NCBI RefSeq assembly: GCF_965638725.1
Contig: NC_134982.1
Coordinates: forward strand, 42,584,799-42,648,798
Source: Aptenodytes patagonicus
Lineage: Eukaryota > Chordata > Aves > Sphenisciformes > Spheniscidae
Reading direction: 5' to 3'
DNA length: 64,000 bases
Shown: one piece after another, positions 1 through 14,300 of the stretch
How positions within the stretch are numbered: position 1 is the stretch's first letter
How the letters are laid out: each line of letters begins with the position of its first letter
The notes under the pieces: generated by a model
Told to the model about the DNA's origin: nothing
Seen by the model: the letters and a program-made list of their open reading frames with translations, nothing else
The model's database searches: none
Translations under genes and position numbers: made by a program

Positions 1-2186
1 TGCTAGTAGTGCAACTGGCTCTGCAATTTAAAGGGTGGAAGAGAACGGCTACCCGTTCCAAACATGTCCTTGGCACATGTTTTGATCACCACAGTGTTTC
101 CTTTCTCAGAGGGATGTATCTGTTTTGGAGTCGCCGCAGGTGCAGCCTGCAGACTGTGGCTCACCACCCTGAATGCAGTTCCTGTCACCCCCCTTTCGCA
201 CAAAGGTTTTGGATGCAGGGTCCGTGGGAGCTCGGCACAGAAAGCCAGGTCACGGACGCAGCATGGCGTTCAGGGTGCAGACCAGGCAGGGAGGGGAGGG
301 AGAAGTGCGAGGAGGCTGACTGAGAAAAGGCCAGGTCCCAGCTCAGCCGCTCTGATGGACACCCTGCGTCCAGCCTGGGGTGAGTCACATTTCCTCATCT
401 GCCAAGAACGGAAATTAAGTCTGTCTGTTGCTTTAATTTCTGCACTGCTGCATAACCACCCTGAGCACCTTGAAACAAGTAGCCTGACTTCAGAAAGATG
501 TCTCCATCACTTAAATGTTATTATCAACAAGTTTTAACACAGTCACAGACAAGGTAGCTACACAACATTAGACCGCAGAAGCCTTAAATATTGTTCAGCA
601 GCCCCTACTGTGCTGAAAATAGACAAAGAGAAATACTGCTGCTGGGAAGGAGATAACCATCTAGAATGACATGCCAGACAAAGAATGACAGCCCCATTTT
701 AAAGCAGGGGAACTGTGACAAGCATATTTCAATAAATACCTAGTCTTCCAAAGAGATCATTACGCACACCATTCTGTTCTCCTAACTAGCTTGAGCCAAG
801 ACTCACATCGGAGGTTTTTAGTAATGTTTGGAATTCAACCCTGGTCTTTGGTGTTTTAGACGACTTTTTCATTCTAAAAATCTATTCCTGTGCCACATTA
901 CCATTTTCTAGGTAATCCCAGGATCTGTAATTACCACTGCAAAGATCACAGAGTCTTGAAAATCATGCACGCTACTCCTGATGAAACAGTGAAATAAACT
1001 TAACAGTCATGCACACTGCAAAAAGCAGGAGTTTTAAACAAGAGTAGAGTGATACAGGTCTGCTTGAGCATCATTATATTTTGTGTATAAACATTGCGTG
1101 TTCACAGCAGAATAATGCAGCCCCAGCTGAGTCAAACTAATAAACAAAGCTAACCCGCAAGTTACTGTGAAGACCGTATAACCACTTGCAGAATGAAGGA
1201 TAATAAAACCCACAAGTCACCACTGAATTGCAAGAAATACAGACACTAGTAATTCCCAGTACAGCAAAATAACAGAGTTGATGCTTAAGGGACAAGCTAC
1301 ACGATTTTTAGCCCTATTCTTCTTCAAAATAACACACAAAAAAACCCACCAAATTTACATTTGAATGTTTCATAAGACTTATTATACCAAAGAAGGCAGC
1401 CTTCTGCAACATAAAAATTTTCTGCATGTTTTCTCTTACTCACAAGAAAATTCATACAGCTATTATTTTATCCTCCTCCGAATCGTTCTTCCCTGATCTT
1501 TGTAGTAATGAATTAAAAAAAAAAAAAGGGGGGGGGGGGGAGAGAATAGACTACAGTGACTTGTGACTATCCTCCTTTTCTTTCTGATATGTGGACTCAT
1601 CCCCCCACGTCCGCTCTCACTCCTCCCGCATCCCGCAGCTGCCACGGCAGAGAAGCCCAGCAATAACACCAGGTGCGAACCCTGCCTGACCGCTCACACC
1701 CGAGTACCGAGGTAAGGGTAGTGACTACCTGGCCTGGCGGGGCAATCAAAACATAACCTTCAGTCAGCCCTCTTTGCCAAAGGGGGAGAAGGGGAATCAC
1801 TCTGGCAGGAAGGTCTGCGGGGGGGCCAGGCCGCCATTCAGGGGGCTCTCGCAAAACCTTGTCAAGAGGTTGCGCCTGGCTTTCCGTCACTGCCCTGACC
1901 TACTCCTGACAGCATCGTAACAGTTTTCAGCCATGTCCAACTGCGGTTTTTCTCTTACCCAGAAACAGTTCCTACAGAATATAAAGTGAAAACCACAAAA
2001 TTATACCCCTCACCCACACTGTATTTACACTGCCTCCTAACTCAACAGGTTTTTTCCTTCTTTTTTTTTTCCCCTAAAGTCACCGACCTTTTTCAGTTAA
2101 TAACAGAGAAAATGGTCTTAAAAAAATTAAGATTATGCAGTGTTTCCAAAGATACTACAAGAAGAGAAGAGAGTCTAGACGTTTAC
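1..2186 (-). other. ENTREP1 intron 6, partial
   Basis: This is the intron sequence after exon 6. I looked on the minus strand for the expected tail exons (PHIYG and PPPPYE regions) and did not find them, so they lie left of the window. A GC-richer patch at about 1560-1900 has an open minus frame with no recognisable family. An A12-G12 homopolymer junction sits at 1515-1538. Confidence 0.6.
1515..1538. repeat. A12G12 homopurine junction
   Basis: Twelve A are followed directly by twelve G and then AGAGAA. On the ENTREP1 sense strand this is C12T12, a polypyrimidine run inside intron 6. It is likely length-variable and error-prone to sequence. Confidence 0.85.
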
Positions 2187-2302
2187 CTGCCACTCGTTCG
2201 TGGATTACAATAAAAAGTTGCAAAATAGGAGGGAGGCGGCACAGGTGGGACAAAATCATCAGGATCCAAAACATGATCTTGGTCTTCAATCTGAGATTCA
2301 TC
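2187..2302 (-). CDS. ENTREP1: ENTREP1 exon 6 (acidic linker and PPSY motif)
   Basis: The exon is 116 bp, so it ends in phase 2. The acceptor is TTGATTAG and the donor is AG|GTAAAC. It encodes [20 protein letters not shown], then a proline run with PPSY (residues 281-284) followed by FATFYCNPR. PPxY motifs bind WW domains of NEDD4-type ligases, and in this family they recruit ITCH. Intron 5 between exons 5 and 6 is only 119 bp (2303-2421). Confidence 0.9.
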
Positions 2303-5300
2303 CTAATCAAACGAAACTTCTGTTAAAAACCTTCTGAGATATAAAAAATTGCTAAACTATGTAATCTAGTAATACTGTTAGTACCGCTGTTCAGAGCAGG
2401 CAATGCCTTGCACTCACTTACTATGCAGGATCTTCTTGTTGCAAAAATCTGTAAGTAACGCAGGGCGGCCGCTACCAAGCAAACTGTGGTGGTGAGAGCA
2501 TTCAGGGCACAAATAGCAAAGAGAACTTTCTGAAGAACATGAAGATCATGGAAATTAAAAGATTAAATCAAGGTATTTGTAAATGTCAAAACAATAATAA
2601 TAAAAAAATAAAACAAAAACAAACACAGAAAACACAAGGATAACCACGACAATTACTTCTTAGAAACATATTTTATGAAGTCTTCATGACAGGTAATCTC
2701 CAAGATTGGAGTAATTTGCAAAAGCTTGTTTTGCCCTGTTGTGTGTCCTGACAGAGAGATCCAGAAGGGTTTAATACTGCTCAGATGTGATTTATAGTCC
2801 ATCTATTCATCCGAAGAATTATATTCCTCTTAACTTTTCTGTTGGAAATCCAGATGTGAGATAATCACCATTAAAGAAATACTAAAGCACTTTCATATTT
2901 GAAGATGATGCTGTTTGGAAGTTGTATTTTAGCAGTTTGTAAGCCAAGGAAGGCTGAGAAGATCAAGACACCAGTGAAGGCATCAAATCATTAGCTAAAA
3001 TTTGCACCGTATTTACCCATGCAATCTTGTCTGAATTCAGCTGTAGTTTTGGCTGCATAAAACACAGAAAGGACAAGAACTGCATATTGTATCAGCAATG
3101 CACTGGTCAAAACCCATAGATGAGAAAAAAAAACCCCAAACTGTTACAGAACCATGAAGAGCTTCCGATCAGTGTGGAAGACCAGAAAAACTACAGAATT
3201 TTTCACAGTAAACACAGAAGTCACCTCAGCACTGCACTGTCGCACAAGAGTAGACATTATCAAAGCAGTCATGTTAAGCAGTGTGCTCAGGGTACCTTGA
3301 GAAGAAGGTGAGCAGCACTGCACGACTTCATATAGTATAGCTTCAGCGCAGTCTCTTCTTCTGTGCATTTAGCGAGATGAAATTCTTCACAGCAGAAACA
3401 AATCTTGTTTTCACCCATATCCACCTTTAAAAACGCAAAACTCCACTTTTTAATTTATTAGCTGTTTTATGCAACATTTTTACCTGCATAATATAGAACC
3501 TACGTGTTAAACTATACCTCTGACCGCAAAGCAGACTGGAAATACAGGGTCATAAAATGACATTTGTACAGTCTGGTACACCAGTGATTCCTGCATTATA
3601 AAGCTATATTACACATACTTCTTATTTCAAAGGAAGCATTACTGATAAGCTCAAGACATTTAAATACCACTTAGTTGTAATCAAAGCTGCACTGATTACT
3701 AGGCAATTTTAGTATCCATGCTCCTTCAAATGCATAGCAGCCTGGAAATTCTTTCTTTGACCGACGTGTAAGCCACTGTATATGGAGCATACACGTTTTC
3801 TTTGATTCATGAGTATATTTTGCATCTCTATGGATGGTATGAAACCCACAACTATAATTTCAACAGAATCAAATCAGTAATAGTTACACCTGTACACCAT
3901 CATTGTTTGTAATTTTCAAATTACTGTTGTCATCTTAGTTTTCAAGTAGAAATTCAATGTTTCTGAATCTAGAGATAATTGCGTTTTTAGCTGTCAAACT
4001 CTCTAGAGCCATAGTATCAAAGGTCTTCCACCTACATAAACCACTCTGCAGAATAATTTGTGATTTCAGGAACACCTTTCGGCGGTACCCTATGCTTCCA
4101 ACCACAGAGGGCTCCAAAATTCCTGAAACATTTAACCATCTCATCTGGAATAACATTAACAGTTCTCAGTGCTGCTTCAGTACATTGGTATTGGGTGAAT
4201 CTAGATTGCCAAGTGCTTGTAATCTTGGACTCTCACTGCAATACACCTACTGGCATGTTAAGGAACCAACAATAGCTTTCTTGAAGCAATGAATGAATGA
4301 AAATAAATATTCAAAGATCTTTCCACTAACCCTTGAAGTCCTTCAAGCCTTTACACATGATCATCTTTATCACCAAGTGACCCTGTATCCTTCAATTATT
4401 CCACAGTTTCTGGTTCATAAATAGACATACTTCTACTTCTTACGACACCCATTTGAGAAAAACCTTTTGCATTCTGTCCTTTCTTGTGCAGACTGCTTCT
4501 TCCTCAAGTAGAAGTGTTCTGAAAAGCTAGTATGATTTGATCTATCTTAATTTTTTCCTCACAGTTCTTGCTGTAAGGTATCAATACAAATTGTCCCCAC
4601 CAGGTGAGGCAAACCAGGAAAAATAAATCCCACCCACGGATTATACTGACTGAGCTTTTTGTAGCTATCTCACCAGTACCTACTCAGGCTTTTTTCCAAC
4701 AGTTTAACATTGTCACTTTACTATAAAAATCCTTTACGCTAGTTCTTAAATGACTACGGTATTAAAATCAGTGTATAATGCTGGCAAGAGGGATTTTCTA
4801 AAGATATATTCGGGATTCCCTCCTACATGGCCCCATAAAATTGTCCAGAAAGCCTTGTACCGAATCAGCTGTGTCTTCAGGGTCTGAAGACAGAGGCCAG
4901 CTCTCAATGAAGTCGAACAAAACCATTTCTGGGCTAAGTATGCTCTTCTAATGAAGAGTAAAACTTTTCAAAACATATCCTTTTGGGGTCTTCAGCTTTA
5001 GGAGCTGAACACCTTATGAAGACTCCAACTCAAAAAACCCAAGTGTTTAGGAACACAGACAATAAAAATACTGTTGTGGATTTCAGTGAGTTTGTTCACA
5101 ATTTGAAATGAATCAAGGCCTGAAACAGACAGTTTTCTTTTTTTTCCCCCAGCACGCTGTAGCTGCATTACTTGCATCTCTACATTAGTGCATATTGTGA
5201 TCCCAGCACGGCAAGCTTACGTGGCATGCCGTGAAGAAATACATGTGAATCAGTATGTCTGCTCACCAAATTGCATCTGGGTACACTGGACACAAACTGA

Positions 5301-8300
5301 ATGCCTTGACATCCTAATATAAATCCAGCCAGGTTCAGCAGAACACATATGATAGACAGCAGAACAAATAGGTTAGCCTGGAACAACAAAAAAAAGTTAG
5401 CAGCAGTGGGAACAGGATCACAAACCAGACTCAAGGAACCTATGACAGTGCAAATCCCACTCCCAAACTGAAGCTGGGAATGACACTCCCCTTCTTTTCA
5501 AAACTCCTTCAGTGCCCCAGGGTGTCTTGTCTTAACCCAGTAGATGGTTACTCCAAACACCTTTGTCTTCTCTCTCTCTCTCTCCTTATTCTGCACTAGT
5601 TGTGCAGTAATAAAAACACATGCAACTATTGAAAAGTACAGGCAGCTAAAGGTTTTTCTGGAATGCAAAGTATGACATACTGTCTTCCACTGTATGTCAT
5701 ATCCTTCCACTGAGTTTACCTCTCAACACATTTAGATCAGTAAGAAACCCGAAGAGGAAACATCTTAAGACAACATTCATTCTGTATAGAATTTCCAAAA
5801 CTATTTGGCAGCACAAATAAATGAAAAGTATTTGTCCCAGTACAGTGAGGACAGAGACACTTAAGGGACTTTGGGTTTATGATATTATTTCCTCCTGGCT
5901 ACTAAACCAGAACACCTCCATTCATAAATCGGACAATACCTTCAGTTTCATAAACCATCTGAAAGACCAGCAATGGCAGGAGTAATAGAGTACTTGAAAA
6001 AGGACAAGCAGAAGCAGTGGATAAAATGAAGTCCTACTTTCACATATGCCCTTTTTTGGGCATTTTTGGGCAAAATTTGGGCCATTGCAGATTGTAATCT
6101 GCAATCTGGGCTTACAGGAGACTTGGGATATGGATTTTAAACACATTTAAGAATTTTTCCTGTCCCAATTCATACATGAAAAGTTTTCCTGTACTTCAGG
6201 AGAGAGTACTATGGGTAAGACTACTACTTCAGAGACAAATAAAAACAACAGTTTCCTCTCCTGACACGTTTAAATTTTAAGCACTCAATCCTACAAAGCA
6301 AGTATCAGGTCGTTAATGTCCAAAAGAATCCTTGTTAATAACAATCTGCTCACCCAGATTCCTTTGTATCAAAAGGGCCTAAATTAAAAATGCAGATGAC
6401 AAAAAGCTGAGGAAGAGAAGGAAATCATGAGGGACACGGGCTCAGTTCTGCTCCAGATAGCTTTACAGCAGATCCAGCAACAAGGACTTCCTAAACATGC
6501 ACAAAGCCAGCAATCGCTTTCCAAATTAATTTAGCTGACGTACCACGGTTAGCTACCTAGGAAGCTGGACTAAAAATAAATCAGAGCTGTTGCACAAATT
6601 ATGATCCCATTTACTGAGGTTCAGGGAAAAATAATCACTCCTGAATGGACAAGAGCCAAAGAGCATTACTATGCAAGCTCATTCCTTAAATTACAACATC
6701 TCATTACTAGTAGATTTTATAGAAGCTTGACCATAACATTATCACATAAGGTAGGTTTTAACCTCAAAAAACCCCAGTAATTAAAGTATCTATTAGTACT
6801 TCTCTGAAGAGGATTGGGACTATTTTGTGTTTGACATACTGAGAACAATCAATATTAAGCGGAACAGTATTTTCTCCTAGCTTTAGAAATATCATAAAAC
6901 CACAGATAAGAGGTTTTTAATGTTAGTAAGCACTTTGAGTGCCATTTGTTTTTCTGTACAAACACAGAATTTAATCATTTTTTTGAAATTAACTCCTTGC
7001 TTAGCACTCAAATGAATCAATACAATTGCTTATGCTTTTATCTAGATTATCTCAGTTATCCTTTTGATTAAAACTACTTTGAGAAAAAGAAAACTGGTAG
7101 ACACAGGTATTTCTTACAAAGAAAGTTTTTCATCTATGTTCTAAACTAATTAGCCAGTTTCATAAGCGAAATAGTAGCCGTTTCAACATAAAACATCTTT
7201 ATTGTACAAATCTCAAGAAGTGATATTAAGGAACACAAGAAGTACATTTGTCCTCTTTGAACTGATGAAGAAATGGAGGTCCTGAGCAAAGAAGTTACTT
7301 GGCCAATGTCAAGAAAGATTAAAAAAAAAAAAAAAAAAAAAGAGAGAGAGAAAAAGAGAGAAAGAGAGGCAAATTCACATATTAGTTTTCTCCTTTGGTG
7401 CAGAAGCTGCAATAGAAACAATCCAGTACACAGCTATATAAAAAGTTATATATAAAATCCAGACTCCTAATGTCATTGTCTACAAAATCTTGAATAAAAA
7501 TCACACAGATTTTTCTAAAGAAACACGTTAATATCAAAGAAGAAAAAGGACGAAAAGGAACATTATTATAAATATGCAAAACAAGGATGATAATTTCTAC
7601 ATTTATGTTCTAATAAATTCTACCATATAAAAATGAAATCTTGATCTGTTTTTTATTGTATGCCTAGTCTATTTTTGACTGCATAACCTAATGTTAGACA
7701 ATCCCATTGAAGAGGCAGAAGAGAACAATAATTCTACATACAATCTAAAACACTACCATGTTCTGAACCATAACATTCGTTACTACATATCCAATAGTGG
7801 ACAAGAGAATATATTGTACTTCAGTGTAGAGAGAAAAAATCCTTTTTCTTTCTTCTCCATCAGTGGCAGCATTTTCACACAATCATTGAGGTTGGAAGGG
7901 ACCTCTTGAGACCGTCTAGTCCCACCCCCTGCTCCAGCAGGGTCATCTACAGCAGGCTGCCAAAGACCACGTCCAGTTGCTTTTGAGTATCTCTACAGAT
8001 GGATACTTCACAACCCCTCTGGGTCAAAACACCAGTTTTGACCATCCTCACAGTAAAAAAGTTGTCTCTTGTGTTCAGATGGAATTTCCTACTTTTTCAG
8101 TTGTGCCCATAGCCTCTTGTCCTGTCAGTGGGTGCTATTGAGAAAGGTCTAGCTCCCTCTTCTTCATTCCCTCCCATCAGCTATTTGTAGAGATGGAAAA
8201 GATCCCCCCCGAGCCTTCTTTTCTCCAGGCTGAACAGTCCCAGCTCTCTCAGCCTCTCCTCAGAGGAGAGATGCTCCAGTCCCTTCATCATCTTCGTGGT

Positions 8301-11300
8301 CCTTCGCTGGACTTGTTCCAGTATGTCCATGCCTCTCTTGTACTGGGGAGCCCAGAACTGGACACAGCACTCCAGGTGTGGCCAGACCAGCGCTGAGGGG
8401 AAGGGAAAGATTATGTCCCTCCACCTGCTGGCAAGTCTCTGCCTAATGCAGCCCAGGACACCATTAGCCTTCTTTGCCACAAGAGCACTTCGCTGTCTCA
8501 TGGTCAGCTTGTTGTCCACCAGGATCCCCAGGTTCTTCTCTGCAGAGCTGCTTTCCAGCAACTTGCTCCCCAGTGTGTACTGGTGCCTGGGGCCATTTCC
8601 CTGCACAGGCAGGACTTTGCATTTCCCTTTATTGAACTTCATGAGATTTCTCAGCCCATTTCTCCAGCCTGTCCAGGTCCCTCTGAATGGCAACATTTGG
8701 TGTATCAGCCATTCCTCCCAGTTTTGTATCACCTGTGAACTTGCTGAGAGTGCACTCTGTTCCATTCTACAGACCATTCATTAAGATATTGGGCAGTACT
8801 GGCCCCAGTATCCACCCCTAGTGCACAACTGCTGACTGGCCTCTGGCTGGGCTTTGTACCACTGGTCACAACCCTCCGGGCCCAGCTCTTCAGCCAGTTT
8901 TCAATCTACCTCACTGTCCACTTATCTAACATGTACTCTGTCAGCTTATTTTATAAGATATATTCTCCTGCAGATACAAGTTTAAATATCTTCTCCATCA
9001 CCACTCACCTACAAGTAAAAACAGGTGTTCCACTTTATCTCAGTGAAAGAAGATCCCACCCACAGGTAAACCAGGAGAAAAGTACTCCTCAACTTAAAAT
9101 AAACAGGAAAGGCAAACATGCTACTTTAAAAGCCAAAACAGAGGTAACTAGTCTTAACTGCAGTGATAAAAATGGAAACAACTCAAATTATGGCTTTAGT
9201 TTGGCTCACAGCCCTCATCTTCTGAGCATTAGATACACATGGACTGTGAACAGCTGCAGGAAGTCTTGAGGAACATTTATATGAATTAAAACTATAGGAA
9301 AGCAAAGTGCATTCTAACATTAGACACAGTATTTTCTAATGTCTTGTATGGATGATCTCTTCCAGGTAAAAACTCGTCATGCACTTTGAGGACTCCGCAG
9401 CAGCATAAACTTGCATGATAAGGCTCTGACCCTATCATTCATTCTACATGGGCAGACTGCTTGTTGTCCTGCTGCCATTGAAATGAATATCTAACGCCAG
9501 AGAGGAATTGCTTTCACTTTAATATGCACACACAGGACTGATGCCCAAGCAGGCACTTAAAAAATAAATGAAAGAAAAACATTTGCTCCACAATCATCAA
9601 CCCTTATATCCGTTTACATCCTACATATATACTTTATAAACATCCTTCTATGAAAAGGCAAGTCAATGTATTAATTTTCCATATACACAGCAGCAATAGC
9701 AATAAATAAGCATTAATTATGGGACCTTACTATTTTTCTGTCAGTTGTCAGAGCTATTTATTGTACCATATGGAGACCTGCAACACAACTGTCAACAAAA
9801 AAAAGCCACACAGAAGACAAATTAATTCATTTAATAAAAAAGTCACATACTTCAAATGCAGCATTAAAACACCCCATATTAATGAGAGAAAAGCTTTTTC
9901 AGCTTAAAAATAAATTATTAAAAAAAAAAAATCAGAAGAGACCTGACTCTGACCTGTATACAGGCTAAAAGCCTCTCTAAAGGCTTTCCATAGTCTCACA
10001 CTTAAAAGCATATTTCTTTTTATTTGCTTAGAAGACTGACTTTAAAATCTTTGTATGAATACCATTTATTGACTTAGTGGTGGCGACCATGTTAGCCAAG
10101 ATGTTAACATTGAACTATTTTACTTCTAAAATCCAGACAAACAGGCACTACTACAGTAATTCTCACCAAAGCCAAATGACTTTGCTCATTATGAAGCACA
10201 AGAATAGGGAGAGATTTTTTTCTGCAGGGTTAGGATCATGATATGCAGCTTCTGTTCACAGTGCTTTATATTGTTACTAGCAGGGCTAAAATTTAAGAAC
10301 GTCACTTCACTAGCACCAGAACTAGGTATTTTGGTCTAAACACTAAATTTTGGTTAAATCTATGCAAATTAGTCAAGGTACAGATATCAAGGCAGTAGCT
10401 AGCCCTAAAAATCTTTATTTTAAAGCTGCTGGGACATACTTTTCTTCTGATAAAATTTTTTCATTAAATAAAAGGTTTACTACAAATTTATTCTTCAAAA
10501 ATTTTCAAAGTTTTAAATAAATACTGGAGTTCCATAAACTTTTCTGTTTTCCAATGAAGATCTGTAAATTTTTGTCATAAAACCAAAAATATTAACACTT
10601 TCGAATTTAAAAAAAAAAGTTTCTAATAAAAACTTCAAATCCTTATGTTACCACACTGTAAAACATGAGAAGAATCCAGATTGAACGACTCATGCTGAAC
10701 TTGCGACTTGGACTTTTCTGAGTGAAACCCCACAAACCTTTACATGAAAACCGACAACATGTATGAATACAAAAGCTGGCACGCTAGCTAACAGCAGAAC
10801 CATAAATCACTTGATGTAGCTGAAAAGCCAAGGTCGCATTCACCCAGCCTGCATCTGCTCTGTTAATTTCTTGATCCCATGCATTTGTGGGTACCGAACT
10901 GCTCCCCAGCATTTGCAGCTGCCGCAGTTACACTCCACCCAGCATAACAGCCTGGTGTCTTCCTGCACGCTTGCGCTCCTGTCACTTTTCATGCGATCAC
11001 AGCTAAACCTCCTCTTCAGCAGCAGAACCCAAGCACCAAGCAGCCACCAGAGATACACTTAACTTGAAGTCTTTGTTACAGTTGGGGGGGGGTGGGGGTA
11101 GGGGTGAGGAACAACCAGAAAGCCTCCTAAAAAGCACACTGTACAGGATTGCAATTGATTTGTACATTACTGTAAAGGAAAGGATGCTTCACTAGCAGAA
11201 TGCATCTACATTCAGCAATGCATGTATGGCTCCAGGCAACACCTGGGAATATAACTAACTCACAGTGCATTGGCTACCCCGAACTGGTATACAGGGAAGG

Positions 11301-14300
11301 ACAGAGGCTAATATAGCAAGCACAGCCTATCGAAGGTGTGAATTGTCCTCAATGCATACGCAATCACACAATGCGGAATTGATATACTTTCTGAAAGAAG
11401 TTAGGTTCCTTCAGTTAAAAATGAGATTTAAAGCCCTATGAAAGGAAGGAGTTTAAGAGCGGAGAGGAAGGCACCAGCTTTTATACAAGTCAAGAGTAAC
11501 ATCGAGCCCAGAACGGTTGAGAGTCAATACCCAAACAACTGGGGGAGGAGGGGGAGTTTCCCTTTCCCCATGAAATACATTCGGACAGGCATGCACAGGA
11601 AGAAGCTTCTTCTCTGGAAGAAAAATCAGCTTCAGAGCATGTTACAAGCTGACTTCTGAAGTCGATTGACAACTGATACCCAGAACAGGAAAGCCTCAGA
11701 CAACTAAAAGCAAGGTAAAATTTCAGAGCCAAGGCTTCTCAGCAGCTGTATTGCTGAAGGCCAAGCCTCCCCTGCAAGAATGTCCTTCAAAAGATATGAT
11801 TATAATTTGATTTCGCCTTGCAGTACCCTGTCTCTGGGACCTGTTATTTACCTAGTACCTTCCCATGCTGTAATACAGCCTGGGTGGCAAAAAACAACAA
11901 ATGTGGCTCTCAATTTTATTTATTAATGGGTCTTATCACAGCCATCCCTCTTCAAGACTGGTTTCCTTTCACAGATGGTGCTACTAAAGGTCCACTACAG
12001 CTGTAACTAATGGGTTTCCCTTCCTTTCTCCCCTCTGGGGGAAAAACATGAGTCACCAAAACACAGCAGCCCATCCCCAGCTCCTTTCTGACGACATCAC
12101 AGCCATGTGCTTTCTCCAAGCGCCAGCAGCACCAGAGCCTTGCCATCACAGAGAGAAAACAACAGTTGGGTTGTTTTTCCCCATGACCAAGGCTTCAGAT
12201 TAAAGTGGCAGCCATAGGACAGCCTGGCTGTTCACAAAGAAACAAACCCAGGCAGTGAGAAATCATCACCTAAAGTGGGAAGAGGGAGAGAAATGTTTTG
12301 TGAGCCAAGACGCCACCCTTTTACTGGAGGAGCTAGACTGCTGCCATGCAAAGGACCTGCAGGCAAATAGGTGTACTCCAGCAGGTTTCAGAAATTAAAA
12401 TCCTGAATCCTGAAATCCTGATTCAGAGTAGCAAAGGGGTTTCTTTCAGAAAGAATTAGTTTTTTTAAAGGGGGCAAAGATAAATGTGAATTGCATTATA
12501 AAATTCCTTAAGTACTGCAAACTGACAATCAAAAACAAAAATAAGATAATACTGGAAGCCACAAGAAACAGCATTACCATGTTCTTAAGCATAAACCCTA
12601 CCACAAACTGCTCTGAGGACCGGCACTTCCTCGTGGACAAATTCTGTGGCACTCACCAGTCACGGTAGTTCTGTTCAAGACCCAGCTCTGGGAAGGAGAG
12701 AGGGCTAAATGATGGAGCTCAACCACCTACCCTTAATTACAGCCTAATTGCTACGTCTGAGAGCTTTTAGTACACACCATGATAAATTAAAATCTAGATA
12801 TAATTATCCAACTTGGGCTGAAAACAAAGCTATTTTGGGGGGTTTGGATGCATATGAAGAATTCCAGGGAGTATTCGCACAATTTGAAGAAACTATGAAA
12901 CCGAACTGAGTGACTAAAAACAGTTCTGCATAAAAAGAAAGATGAGAAGAGGCCCTTCCTTATGAACAAGAGAGCATTTGTAGATTGAGATGTAACTATA
13001 TATGAAAAAGAACGACCACTTAATCCCACAAACTTTACACTTTAATTGTTGAGCACAGTCCAAAGTCTCTGCATAAAGACAACTAAATGCTGACATAAGT
13101 TGCTGCAACATAAAACAGGGTAATTGATTATCACTCCTCAGACCTGGCACGGCTTGCTCTAGCACAGGTACCCAACATGCTAAATATCTGGGTTCAACAG
13201 CAATCTTATAAAGCCACACCTTCATGTCCAACCAATCCTTTCCATAAGCTCATTTGCTGCATAAAGGCATTTCTACACCTAGCACCTGCTTGAGTTAAGG
13301 TCTGCCAGGGAGACAGCTGTCCAATCTCTGCTTCCTTCACAGCAGGGAGGTGGCTCTGTGCAGGCAAGGGGAAAAGGGATTCAGTCCAAAAGTCGGGAGA
13401 GAGGAATCCATTAGAAGTGTATTTACAAGAAATAAGTGCAAAAGGGCCTTGCATAAGGACTAAAAAGGGAAAGGCAGTCACAGCTGGAAAAGGGATATGT
13501 TTTAGCTCCGAATGCATTTTACAGTTTTAGTTATGAATGTTGTAACTCTAAGCCATGGCTGTATAAGGGGTCTCATTACTTCGGTATTTAGCAAACTTGC
13601 TTTTACAACTCATACAACTCCTCGTAACTCCCAAGAGAAAATGTTCAAGTTACTAGAGGGTAGATATATTGGAAATTTAGCCCAAAATAAATACGCTCAC
13701 AGAAACTAACAATCTGTCCTTGATAGACCGTAGCTAGTTCAACACATGATTTCTTTAGCCTCGTGAAGTGTTTAATGCTAATTTCTGTTTTTGCACATAG
13801 AATAGAATATTTCAGTTGGAAGGGACCTACAACGATCATCTAGTCCAACTGCTTAATCGATTCAGGGCTGATCAAAAGTTAAAGCACGTTATTAAGGGCA
13901 TTGTCCAAATGCTTCTTAAACACTGACAGGCTTGGGGCATTGACCACCTCTCTAGAAAGCCTGTTCCAGTGTTTGACCACCCTCTCAGTAAAGAAATGTT
14001 TCCCAATGTCAAGTCTGATCTAACCTGGTTTTCAAAAAATCAGACCTTTATAAAATCCACATACAAATTTGAAAAAATACAGGTTCACAGAATCACATAA
14101 TCATAGAATAATTGTGGCTGCAAGGGACGTCAGAAGTGTATCCTCCTGCTCAAAGCAGGGTCAGCTATGAGATCATAGCAGGCTGCTCAGGTCTTTAATC
14201 ATTCTCATCTCAGAAACTTCCCCATCTGCTGCACAACATCCCTGGGAAATCTGCTCCAGCACTCGACCGTCCTAAAGATCATTTGACTAAATGAAAGGGT

